Assembly (NCBI GenBank): GCA_002633005.1
Contig: NMRA01000082.1
Span: forward strand, 1,019,366 to 1,052,062
DNA from: Phoronis australis
Lineage: Eukaryota; Phoronida; Phoronidae
DNA length: 32,697 nt
Reading direction: 5' to 3'
A model generated the notes under the pieces. It was not told the origin of the DNA. It saw only the letters and a program-made list of their open reading frames with translations, and made no database searches. Shown here piece after piece: positions 18,628-28,017 of the stretch (the stretch's first letter is position 1; each line of letters opens with the position of its first letter). The translations under genes and the position numbers were made by a program.

Positions 18628-19975
18628 AAAACATTCTCTAACTGGTTGCAATACATTTTAAATGCTTTTTTCTATTACCTTTAGAGCACTTCTGCGCGCA
18701 TTCGCTGTTTTTTCTACCTAATTCCAAGTTTAAGCAAGCCACGCTGGTTGCTTAAGCTTGGAATAATTCAATTTCTTCTGTAAAAAAATCGCGAAGTGAA
18801 CCAAACCTTCTCTTAATGATTGCAATACAATGTAAATGCATTTTCGAAACACTTATGAATGCATTCGCAGTTGTTTTCTACCCACTTCCAAGTTTAAGCA
18901 AGGGCGTGGCTCGCTTAAACTTGGAATAACTCAATTTCTGCATCACAAAAACTCACTTGGTGAAAAACATTCTCTGACTGGTTGCAATACATTTTAAATG
19001 CTTTTTTCTATTACTTTAAGAATACTTCTGAGCGCATTCGCAGTTTTTAACCCCGTAAATTCCAAGTTTAAACAAGATACGCCCTTGCTTTAACTTGGAA
19101 TAACTCAATTTCTGCTTTACAAAAAACGCATGGTAAACCAAATATTCGGTTATTGGTTGCGAGACATTTTAAATGCATTTTCTATTAATTTTGGAACACT
19201 TCTGAGCGCATTGGCAGTTTTTTCTACCCAGTTCCAAGTTTAAGCAAGCCACGCTGGTTGCTTAAACTTGGAATAATTCAATTTCTTCTGTAAAAAATTC
19301 GCGAAGTGAACCAAACCTTCTCTTAGTGATTGCAATACAATGTAAATGCATTTTCTGTTACTTTCGAAACACCTATGAATGCATTCGCAGTTTTTTCTAC
19401 CCAGTTCCAAGTTTAAGCAAGGGCGTGGCTCGCTTAAACTTGGAATAATTCAGTTTTAATTCAGTTTCTACTTTACAAAAAATCACGTGCAATACATTGT
19501 AAATGCATTTTCTATTACTTTTGAAACACCCCTGAGTGAATGCATTTCGTAGTTTTTTGTACCCAATTCCAAGTTTAAGCAAGCCACGCTCTTGCTTAAA
19601 CTTGGAATCATTCAATTTCTTCTTTACAAAAATCGTGTGGTGTTGCAAATTTTCTCTGACCGGTTACAGTATGTCATATATGCATTTTCTATTACGTGTG
19701 GAACACCTCTGAATCATTCGTAAATGTTTTCTACCAAATTCCAAGTTTAAGCAAGCCACGACCTTGCTTAAATTTGGAATGATTGTATGTTAGCTTTACA
19801 AAGTCACACGGTGAACCAAACATTCTCTGGCTGGTTACAATATGCTGGAAGCACATTTTTTTCTTATCTTGAGACTTTATTGAACACGTTAACAATTACT
19901 TTCTTCCGAATTTCACGTTTAAGCAGGCCATTCTATTTTCCCTTTACATGTGCTGACATTTGGCCCTGAAGGACT
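18628..19975. repeat. 171-bp satellite array with a hairpin in every unit
   Basis: TCCAAGTTTAAGC-type anchors start at 18723, 18887, 19061, 19233, 19406, 19568 and 19740, spaced 162-174 bp; a decayed eighth lies near 19910. Each unit carries ATTCCAAGTTTAAGCAAG, a spacer of about 7-10 bp, and the reverse complement CTTGCTTAAACTTGGAAT. Other shared phrases are TTGCAATACATTTTAAATGC and CATTTTCTATTAC. Units are clearly diverged, so the array is old or was not homogenised. Confidence 0.92.
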
Positions 19976-20109
19976 TTTGCTCCCTTCGAAAGCCACCACG
20001 CCTTTGCTTCATGTTTGAGTTTTTAATAAGGCAAATTACCATTCCTAATTACAAATGATACCTCTATGCACTACATAATTTTAGTGATTGCTCTATAATG
20101 GGGGATCAG

Positions 20110-20420
20110 GATGTAGTTGCCCACAGGTGCCTGGAAGGGGGGTACACGGGAGGAGTGCAAAACAAGTTAAATCTAGGTTGGCGCCAAATGGGTGCTGACC
20201 CACTCCCAGGGGTACATGGGAGGAGGGCTAAACAGGTAAAAACCAAGTGGGCCCCAAATGGGTGTTGACGGCCCTCCAATTGGGACGAGAGATAAACAGG
20301 TAAAACCAGGGAGCCAAATGGGTAGGCCTATTGACCGCTGCGCCTCCCAGGGGAGTGCTTGAGAAGAGTACAAAAACCAAGGGTTTGCCACTTGGGTGTT
20401 GAGCCCCTCCCATCTGCCGT
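20110..20420. repeat. G+C-richer 60-80-bp tandem repeat
   Basis: Degenerate units share CCAAATGGGTG (20184, 20254, 20314, related at about 20387), ACTCCCAGGGGTACATGGGA and AAACAGGTAAAA. The Pro/Trp-rich open frame on the - strand (20173-20532) is a by-product of this repeat. Confidence 0.75.
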
Positions 20421-20452
20421 AACACACATTTTGGTTGCTAAATCCCCCTGAC

Positions 20453-20500
20453 CACATATATACATAGATACATATATATATATATATATAGATCACATAT
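20453..20500. repeat. AT/TA microsatellite
   Basis: A run of ATAT dinucleotides with ACAT/AGAT interruptions. Confidence 0.9.
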
Positions 20501-20775
20501 GCGAAATTGTTGGATGGAGACGACACCAACAATGAGCTGCAGGGAGCACCATATGTTATGAAAAGTTACACGAGGGTGCTGACATAACCACAGAGTCATG
20601 GACACTGCTAATTACAAAATATCCTTAGGCCATGTACCCTCTTTGGTGTCACCTGAGGGAAACTCCCCCTGAACCCCCAGTAGCAGTCACTAAAAGTTTA
20701 TAGTCCATGGAAGAATGAAATGTTATTAAGAACGGTAATTTGCCTTATTAAGAACTCAGACAAGAAAACAAAAAC

Positions 20776-21301
20776 ATGATGGCTTTTGAACGGAGCGCCA
20801 TTGCATTTTTATTTGTACGACTGTCTTTGGTGGGACCCCTTCCGGTTCCGCCTCGTCTCGGCTGCGAATTAAACTCGTTAACTTACAACTCATTGTCTAG
20901 TTTATCTGACAGCGACATGCTTACAACCCGAGCTCCAAAACAGTGGCCACTCTCTAAAAATGAGACTATAACCTCATTTGATAGCTGGAGGCAGAATTTA
21001 TTATACATCCTTTCTTTGGATCCTCACTTTGCGCCATTTCTTGTCGACGGCGTTAGTTGGCTAAAAAAACAGCTGCTGCTCCACTGGTCAGACCGACGAC
21101 CCCGACGACACCTCAGAACCACAGCTGCGTTCTGCTTACATGAAACACGTGGCTTATTTAGAGCTCATGCTGGGACAAATTGCTAATTTTTGTCCAGTCA
21201 TATCCCGTAATTCTATCGTGAAGTCATCCACCTCTGTCCAGGACATTTGGAAGAAAATCCGCCAACATTTCGGATTCGCTTCCACAGGAGCACATTCTTA
21301 G
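20776..21301 (+). pseudogene. retrotransposon gag-like fragment, frameshifted
   Basis: The first frame (from 20776) contains [18 protein letters not shown] and [15 protein letters not shown] second frame from about 21085 to TAG 21299 contains [20 protein letters not shown] and [12 protein letters not shown]. Together these match the N-terminal gag region of LTR retrotransposons common in coral and mollusc genomes (recognised from memory). The frames are offset, so there is a frameshift between about 21060 and 21090, and the coding ends 34 bp before the gypsy LTR. Strand and sequence differ from the gypsy gag at 29.3-30.9 kb, so this is a different element. Confidence 0.65.
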
Positions 21302-21334
21302 ACCTGGGACTCATATCATGAGATCGAAATGAAT

Positions 21335-21457
21335 TGTCATGTATGCATGTAAACGAGACGGAGTTTCAACTGCTATATTAAGATCAGAACTAATGCATTA
21401 CAGGAACAGTAACCGAGGTCAGGGGTCAACACAGGGTTACGACCTCCATATATGACA
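21335..21457 (-). repeat. gypsy 3' LTR (123 bp)
   Basis: Matches 30930-31058 base for base except for the absence of CACATG after GACGGAGT. It starts TGTCAT and ends ATGACA. Confidence 0.95.
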
Positions 21458-21467
21458 TCCCCCTTTT
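21458..21467 (-). other. polypurine tract
   Basis: On the - strand AAAAGGGGGA lies immediately before the 3' LTR, the place and composition expected for the plus-strand primer of reverse transcription. Confidence 0.85.
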
Positions 21468-21578
21468 AGGCAAACAAAACTAGCAAATATACGAATGTCA
21501 AACTACTTAATAAGTAAGAACAAACAACTAAACCACTAACACAACTGAAACGTTCGTTAAACAGAGAGTCCACTATAA

Positions 21579-22132
21579 CTAATGTCTATGTCGTATAGTC
21601 CTGAAACCTAGGCTTTCGTCGGTGTGATCGTTGACTGCGACGCACGACCACGGGTGGAGAGCTGTGGTTCGCTCACTCGTGTTAGTCTGTGACTGCTCGT
21701 AGATCGGCGGCATCACGTGGGACTCATCAGGTGATTTATTGATGACCCGCCGATTGCGTCGGAGTGTCTCACCGGTCTCCGTAGTCACGAAATACGACCG
21801 GGGGGCATTGTGTTTTCCAGTGAAGACCGCGTGCGCCCATGTTTTCCCTTCCTGAACCCGCACACTGTCGCCGATGTTATGATCAGGAAGAGATTTCGCA
21901 CTACGATTATAGAATCCTGCTTGCGCTTCTTGACGGTCGCACAGCGCTTGTCGGGCATCGTCGGGTACCGACGGAGACAACAGCTCAGACCTTGTAGGTA
22001 TTTTGTCCCCCAGTCTCGGCGACTCATTAACAACTGAGCTGGCGAATAGCGCAAGCCGGTGACCGGTGTGTTACGGTACTCCAGGAGGGCAATATTCGGA
22101 TCCCGTTCTTCATGTTTCGCCTTCCTGAGTAA
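21579..22132 (-). pseudogene. gypsy integrase C-terminal part and pol end
   Basis: Right of the DNA-transposon junction (TAA at 22130-22132) the frame reads KHEERDPNIALLEYRNTP and SPAQLLMSRR, the end of the integrase core. It then shifts frame near 22010-22020 into SPSVPDDARQALCDRQEAQAGFYNRSAK and a chromodomain-less basic tail ending at 21579. The segment at 25672-26000 encodes the same region without that shift. Confidence 0.85.
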
Positions 22133-23330
22133 TAGACCGGCAGCCCAGAGCACTTAGCATAGATTAACGAGGTACCAACATCTGACCACGGGAGCATTTA
22201 AAGTCCACCTCAGTATGTACAGAAATGGACGTCTGCCGTTGTTTGCACTCTGGGTGTGACCCCTGGGGGCCTTACAAACAGCCCAAAAAATGAGCTAGAC
22301 TACATATTCGAGGTACCAACCAAAACTGATTCAAAACGAATAATAGTACCGCACTGAACACCGAACGACCCATGACAGACAAATTGCACTCTGGAATGGG
22401 TCCGGCAGAAACCAAAAAAGGACCCCCCAAAAATGAGCTAGCACATACATTCGAGGTACCACACAAAACCAATTCCATATGATTCAATACATGTCACAGA
22501 TCACTAAAACCCCTATGACAGACAAATTACACTCTGGGTTGTGCCCGGCAGAAACCCCCAAAAATCTCAACCATGGTATGCCATCAAAAATTTGAGCTAG
22601 ACTAGATTTTCGAGGTACCGGCCAAAACTGATTTTAAACGAACAATAGTACCGCACTGAACACCAAATGACCCATGACAGACAAATTGCACTCTGGAATG
22701 GGTCCGGCAGAAACCAAAAAAGGACCCCCCAAAAATGAGCTAGCACATACATTCGAGGTACCACACAAAACCAATTCCATATGATTCAATACATGTCACA
22801 GATCACTAAAATCCCTATGACAGACAAATTACACTCTGGGTTGTGCCCGGCAGAAACCCCCAAAAATCTCAACCACGGTATGCCACCAAAATTTGATCTA
22901 GACTAGATTTTCGAGGTACCGGCCAAAACTGATTTAAAACGAACAATAGTACCGCACTGAACATTGAATGACCCATGACAGACAAACTGCACTCTAGAAT
23001 GGGTCCGGCAGAAACCAAAAAAGACCCCCCAAAAATGTGCTAGCACATACATTCGAGATACCACAAAAACAATTACATTAGATTCAATACATGTCACAGG
23101 TCACTAAATGCCCTATGACCGGCAGACAAAATACACTCTGGATTGTCTTTGGCAGAAACCCTCAAAAATCTCAACCACGGTTTGCCATTTTTGAGACAGT
23201 TAGATTTTCAAGGTATCGGCTTAAACTGATTTAAAACCACCAATCGTGCTGCACTGAAAACCCAATGACCCGTGAGAGACAAATTTTACTCGGAAATAGT
23301 CTGCCAAAAACCCAGAAAGGACCTTAAAAA
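22133..23330. repeat. left arm: inverted repeat of about 150-bp half-units
   Basis: GGTACC or a decayed form begins at 22171, 22312, 22455, 22614, 22757, 22915, 23057 and 23212, spacings 141-159 bp, alternating short and long so that the true period is about 301 bp. Each half-unit also has GACAGACAAATT, CACTCTGG and GGCAGAAACC. Decay increases inward. Confidence 0.9.
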
Positions 23331-23858
23331 ATGGAGGTACAATCGTTCATGCAGCTTTCCCCTGCTAGTTCAAGTACTCGGGTGGGAAATCCAAACAACT
23401 GGACAACAAGATATTAAAAATTGCACCACGAAAATCGAAGTACACAATTGGTGACAAAAGTTGTGTATTTAATAAGTTAACTGCAAAAAGCGGGACCGCA
23501 GGAAACAAAAACTAATTATTAAAAACTTTCGTTCACTAAAGCCTGTGTTTACTCTCATGATCACTACAAGCGAAAAGCAGACGGCTGTCAAGATGTAAGA
23601 CAGTTAACTCGCCTAGTTGTAACTTTTTGAAGAAATTTTTACATGGTGTCGAAATTCAGTGTAGTGTATAGTGTTTGCAATGTTTTAGTTTCGCGGAGTC
23701 ATTTGTCGATGGTCGACATAATGTCTTCCGTGATAAAATACAAATCACCCCTAATTTGGTGCGCAGCCACGTGGCGGAGTCCCAATGCTACTTAAATAAA
23801 TATATAAACAACGATGTGTTTCGGTAACAAGGGGTCTCGCTGCAGCATTGCCTGAAAA

Positions 23859-24065
23859 TTGCATGCAATGACAGGGTGTGACGTCACAGCAGCACTGTTT
23901 AGGAAAGGGAAAGGGAGGCTTCTGGAAATCCTGATGAAAGACTCATCTGGGACACTTATCAGCTTCTTCTCAGAGTTAATAAGCGTAGATGTCCCAGACG
24001 GAAGAAAGTTAGAAGAAGACACATGCCTCCTATTTAATGAAGGGAGGAGTCAAAGATGTCAATGA
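23859..24065 (+). pseudogene. remnant of a transposon-associated gene (HAMTGCD motif)
   Basis: The frame reads HAMTGCDVTAALFRKGKGRLLE followed by a hydrophobic Ser/Phe/Leu segment and KLEEDTC. The H-A-[MIF]-T-G-C-D…GKGK motif is widespread in uncharacterised, repeat-associated proteins of invertebrates (from memory). A stop lies just upstream of the motif, so this is a decayed internal piece. It shares strand and interval with the fragment at 24530-24890, probably the same ancestral gene. Confidence 0.4.
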
Positions 24066-24235
24066 AGCGCCGATATCTGAAATTAATAGAGACGACCGGA
24101 AAATGAACAAGGTAATAACTGTAATTGATAAAATATAGTTCATAAAAGCAACGAAAATAATTTCAAATGTTTTCATAGTGTTAAACCAAAATGCCCAGTT
24201 TCACGTCAAAAAACAGTAAATGGTGGTGAGATTTC

Positions 24236-24490
24236 ATGCGCGTACCCAGGAGGGCTCGGGGGCTCGAACGAGCCCCTCATTTGGCGAAGTGGGCAAAAAG
24301 GTCCGCCTCAGAGAAACAAACAGTCCGTGGAAACGAGACAAAAGTCCACTAAAAAGGCGCAGACGCACAGTTCACAGTACTGAAGGTGGTACCCCGTTTT
24401 TGTTAGTCCGCCAGCTTTTCTGTTAGTAAAATGGTCCACTTGGTCAGAAATTCGAGCCCCCCAAAACTAGAGGCTGGGTGCGTGCATGGG
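24236..24490. mobile_element. small inverted-repeat element (MITE-like)
   Basis: TGCGCGTACCCAGGAGGGCT on the left faces AGGCTGGGTGCGTGCA on the right, and GGGGGCTCGAA faces TTCGAGCCCCCC inside. The roughly 255-bp unit separates the two fragments of the degraded gene in the DNA transposon. No target duplication could be fixed. Confidence 0.55.
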
Positions 24491-24529
24491 TTTTATGTTT
24501 TTGTTCGTCAGCTTTTAGACAATTGGTTC

Positions 24530-24890
24530 CTCGTCAATAAAATTTTCTCCGATGTCCAACATCAAGAAGATAGACTGCGCATTTTTCCTCCTTGCCGAAA
24601 GACACTTGAAAAAGCTCAAAAGAGCCCATTATGTTGCCTTTCTCTGAGGCCAAGTGGATTCGGCCGATCCGGGAAACGGTTTGGAACCTCTTACCTATGG
24701 TTGGAAGGCACAAGATGGATACTACACTCCCAAATGGTTTTGTGGATCTGCCGTTCCTGATGTCCTTTTTGAACGTGCTGGTCTTTTACAAGAAAACCAA
24801 GCTGATCAAGAGGTAAAGGAAATGGGCTATGACGAAACAAGCGAGCCCGAATCAAGCTGGAGTAGCAGTGGCGGTATTGAAACGTATTAA
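24530..24890 (+). pseudogene. second remnant of the same transposon-associated gene, frameshifted
   Basis: One frame gives FSDVQHQEDRLRIFPPCRKT, an overlapping frame continues with RAHYVAFL-type sequence, and a third (from 24654) gives DGYYTPKWFCGSAVPDVLF. In uncharacterised invertebrate proteins a PPC/PPT…L…H.KRA.Y.A…GW…P motif follows the HAMTGCD motif (from memory). At least two frameshifts are needed, and the acidic Ser-rich end stops at TAA near 24890. Function unknown. Confidence 0.4.
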
Positions 24891-25389
24891 AAACTAACAA
24901 AAACTACTGTTGACATTAAACATATAGTATGTAGCTTGATGTTCTTGTCGATACAGTGATTTTGACTATCTGTTACTATGCTGTTTGAAAGTGTTGCTCT
25001 ATTTCATGTAGTTTATTTTGATTAAAGAAGGTTTTTAAAAACACGTCTGTAACTTTTCTTTCAACGTATTGTTTAGTAGTCAATGAGATGAAAGGGCTCC
25101 TTGGAAATAACTTTCGTGGTTCCTCGATCAAGCGCAAATTTAGGGGCCATTTGTTGTCGCTGACGTATCCTTTCTGCTGGCAGTTTTGATAGCGTTTTAT
25201 ATTTTACACAATCTGCGTTCTTAAACTTCACTGAGTGGGTTGGTTTTAGACAGTTCCTGGTATCCCAAAGTTTTACTGTTATCAGACTTACTCTCCGCCA
25301 TCATCCATTTGACATCCACTGTGAGAGCTCAGTAGACGCAAAAGTATAAGCTCATTATCTAATATGTCATATATATTCAAAATTACTGA

Positions 25390-25670
25390 CCGGTAGTTGA
25401 GATTTCTGGGGCTGGCGAGCACAACCCACACTGGGTTTTAACTGTCATAGCGTATTTGGTAGCCAGTAACATCTATTTGAATCACATGGAATTGTTTATT
25501 GTGGTACCCCGAATGATGACCTAGCTTCTTTTACGGTGTATATTGAGTTTCTGGCGAACGCCTTCCAGAGCACAATTTGTTGTCTGTCATGGATCATCTG
25601 GTGGATTATTGGTTTTAAGTCAGTTTTAGCCAGTACCTCGGGTATCAAATGTACCTCAAAGTTTTGATAG
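25390..25670. repeat. right arm, inner decayed part
   Basis: Diverged half-units in the right-arm orientation (GTGGTACCCCGAATG at about 25501, CAGTACCTCGGGTATC near 25630, CAGTTTTAGCC) correspond to the decayed inner units of the left arm. It is separated from the outer part by the N-bounded gypsy block. Confidence 0.65.
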
Positions 25671-25671
25671 N

Positions 25672-26391
25672 GTAGTCACGAAATACGACCGGGGGGCATT
25701 GTTTTCCAGTGATGACCGCGTGCGCCCAAGTTTTCCCTTTCTGAACCCGCACACTGTCACTGATGTTATGATCAGGAAGAGATTTCGCACTACGGTTATA
25801 GAATCCTGCTTGCACTTCTTGACAGTCGCACAGCGCTTGTCGGGCATCGTCGGGTACCGACGGAGACAAAAGCTCAGACCTTGTGGGTATTTTGTCCCTC
25901 AGTCTCCGGCTCATTAACAACTGAGCTGGCAAATAGCGTAAACCGGTGATCGGTGTGTTACTGTACTCCAGGAGGGCAATATTCGGATCCCGTTCTTCAT
26001 GTTTCGCCCTCCTGAGTAACGCTTTGATTGTGCCAACAAACTTCTCGCTCTGTCTGTTGGACTGCGGGTATCTCGGTCTGCTAGTCGTGATCTGAAAATT
26101 CCACTCGCAAGCAAACGATTGCATTGCGTAACTCGCGAAAGGCATGTTGTCACACACTAGTATGTCCGGAATGCCATGTCTGGCAAAAATAGGTTTCATG
26201 GCCTTGATGACACTGTGTGCCGTTTTACCGTGCAGGCGCGCAACTTCAGGATATTTGGAGTAATAATCAACAACGACCAAGTAATCATTTCCTCCAAAAT
26301 CAAAGATATCCGCACCAATTTTCGACCATGGCCGTACAGGGTATGAGCGGGTCCTTGGGGTTGCTGCGCTTATAAGTGGCACACGTAGCAC
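25672..26391 (-). pseudogene. integrase of the second gypsy segment
   Basis: The frame contains WSKIGADIFDFGGNDYLVVV (first acidic residue), ILVCDNMPFAS (second) and QSNRQSEKFVGTIK (Glu), then continues uninterrupted through LLRRAKHEERDPNIALLEY to the pol C-terminal region. The NGQSE glycine position reads Arg here. Truncated by the N at 25671. Confidence 0.8.
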
Positions 26392-26810
26392 AGCTTACTC
26401 ATGTTGGGCCAATATAGACTGTCACGTGCGTGAGACTTGCACTTGTCTATCCCGAGATGACTCTCGTGTAGTCTTTCCAACATTTCAGCTGGAGGAACGA
26501 TTAATTTGCTTCCCACGAAGAATATACCATCCTCTTCGTGAATTTCATCTTGCATGGGCCAATAAGGCTGTAAGTCAATCGGTACGTCTCCTCTATGTGC
26601 TGGCCATCCCCTTTGTATAAATTGACGCAACTTTGCAAACGTGCTGTCGCGCGCTGATGCTTCGCGTAGACATTGTAGTTTTGCAGGCGATGCAGGTAAT
26701 GACGACGTAACCGTATGAACGCGTAAAACGTCAAACCCACTGTCCGCACCAGCACTATGAAGGTACGCGCGAGACAAAGTGTCCGCTATGTACATTTTAG
26801 ATCCCTATAC
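26370..26810 (-). pseudogene. RNase H end and integrase zinc-binding region of the second gypsy segment
   Basis: Contains YIADTLSRAYL (end of RNase H/connection) and LHESHLGIDKCKSHARDSLY (start of the integrase HHCC domain). The 23-bp deletion relative to the main copy removes the region before the CATC cysteines. Confidence 0.8.
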
Positions 26811-26811
26811 N

Positions 26812-27537
26812 GTTTCTGCCGGGCACAACCCAGAGTGTATTTTGTCTGTCATAGAGGTTTTAGTGATCTGTGACATGTATTGAATCATATGGAATTGGTT
26901 TTGTGTGGTACCTCGAATGTATGTGCTAGCTCATTTTTGGGGGGTCCTTTTTTGGTTTCTGCCGGACCCATTGCAGAGTGCAATTTGTCTGTCATGGGTC
27001 ATTTGGTGTTCAGTGCGGTACTATTGTTCGTTTAAAATCAGTTTTGGCCGGTACCTCGAAAATCTAGTCTAGCTCAAATTTTTTATGGCATACCATGGTT
27101 GAGATTTTTGGGGTTTTCTGCCGGGCACAACCCAGAGTGTATTTTGTCTGTCATAGGAGTTTTAGTGATCTGTGACATGTATTGAATCACATGAAATTGG
27201 TTTTGTGTGGTACCTCGAATGTATGTGCTAGCTCATTTTTGGGGGGGTCCTTTTTTGGCTTCTGCCGGACCCATTCCAGAGTGCAGTTTGTCTGTCATGG
27301 GTCATTCGGTGTTCAGTGCGGTATTATTGTTCGTTTTAAATCAGTTTTGGTTGGTACCTCGAATATCTAGTCTAGCTCATTTTTTGGGGTCTTTGTAAGG
27401 CCCCCAGGGGTCACACCCAGAGTGCAGACAACGGCAGACGTCCATTTCTGTACATACTGAGGTGGACTTTAAATGCTCCCGTGGTCAGATGTTGGTACCT
27501 CGTTCATCTATGCTAAGTGCTCTGGGCTGCCGGTCTA
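26812..27537. repeat. right arm, outer part
   Basis: Reverse complement of the left arm, with GGTACC at 26907, 27050, 27209, 27353 and 27494. The first about 180 bp from the tip differs from the left tip at only a few positions. It is cut at the N at 26811. Confidence 0.9.
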
Positions 27538-27540
27538 TAA

Positions 27541-28017
27541 CGCTTTGATTGTGCCAACAAACTTCTCGCTCTGTCCGTTGGACTGCTGGTATCTAGGACT
27601 GCTAGTCGTGATCTGAAAGTTCCACTCGCGAGCAAACGATTGCATTGCGTAACTCGCGAAAGGCATGTTGTCACACACTAGTATGTCCGGAATGCCCTGT
27701 CTGGCAAAAATAGGTTTCATGGCCTTGATGACACTGTGTGCCGTTTTACCGTGCAGGCGCGCAACTTCAGGATATTTGGAGTAATAATCAACAACGACCA
27801 AATAGTCATTTCCTCCAAAATCAAAGATATCCGCACCAATTTTCGACCATGGCCGTACAGGTACACTGTGGGGTATGAGCGGGTCCTTGGGGTTGCTGCG
27901 CTTATAAGTGGCACACGTAGCACAGCTGTTAATCATGTCCTCTATATCCTTACTCATGTTGGGCCAATATAGACTGTCACGTGCGCGGGACTTGCACTTG
28001 TCTATCCCGAGATGACT
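27541..28017 (-). pseudogene. gypsy integrase N-terminal and core part
   Basis: After the TAG at 28020-28018 the frame reads SHLGIDKCKSRARDSLYWPN and CATCATYKR (zinc-binding HHCC region). The catalytic core follows with GADIFDF, ILVCDN and NGQSEKFVGTIKAL, so the D, D and E residues are all present. It stops at the DNA-transposon junction. Confidence 0.88.

Larger units (their letters stand above)
23331..25389. other. interior of the DNA transposon
   Basis: The unique region between the arms contains the two gene remnants and the MITE-like insert, and elsewhere only non-coding sequence. No intact transposase frame is present. Confidence 0.6.
25672..26810 (-). mobile_element. second gypsy pol segment, bounded by single N bases
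   Basis: This block matches the main gypsy element from the end of RNase H (about 28376) through the integrase to the pol end (about 21781), but without the 5.4-kb transposon at the TAA site. It differs by substitutions and by deletions of about 11 bp (near 26340) and about 23 bp (near 26390), which break the integrase frame at its N-terminal end. It begins right after N 25671 and ends right before N 26811, with no LTRs or target duplication. It is either a misplaced contig or a real fragment; I favour misplacement. Confidence 0.85.
22133..27537 (+). mobile_element. fold-back-like DNA transposon inserted in the gypsy integrase
   Basis: Terminal inverted repeats start TAGACCGGCAGCCCAGAG and stay almost identical for about 180 bp. 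TAA is duplicated at 22130-22132 and 27538-27540, and the second gypsy copy at about 26015 shows a single TAA, proving the insertion. Inside the ends both arms continue as tandem half-units of alternating about 142 and 158 bp marked by CGAGGTACC. The centre (23340-25390) has a degraded + strand gene. A 3-bp TAA duplication is known for PIF/Harbinger (TWA), but the ends and contents do not identify a superfamily. It contains a foreign N-bounded gypsy block, 25672-26810. Confidence 0.88.

Noticed and set aside
19397-19648. 83-codon frame on - across satellite units
   Set aside because: Repeat-derived; the same short peptide recurs with each unit.
18628-19975. Regularly spaced palindromic repeats considered as CRISPR
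   Set aside because: Units of about 171 bp are homologous throughout, without unique spacers, and the genome is eukaryotic.
20173-20532. 119-codon Pro/Trp-rich frame on -
   Set aside because: Produced by the G+C-rich tandem repeat and the AT microsatellite.
21785-22153. - strand frame running across 22133 into the transposon tip
   Set aside because: Its first residues translate transposon-end sequence; only the part left of 22133 is integrase.
22133-23330. Repeated GGTACC units considered as a simple satellite
   Set aside because: The mirrored copy at 26812-27537, the sharp tips and the TAA duplication show they are arms of a transposon.
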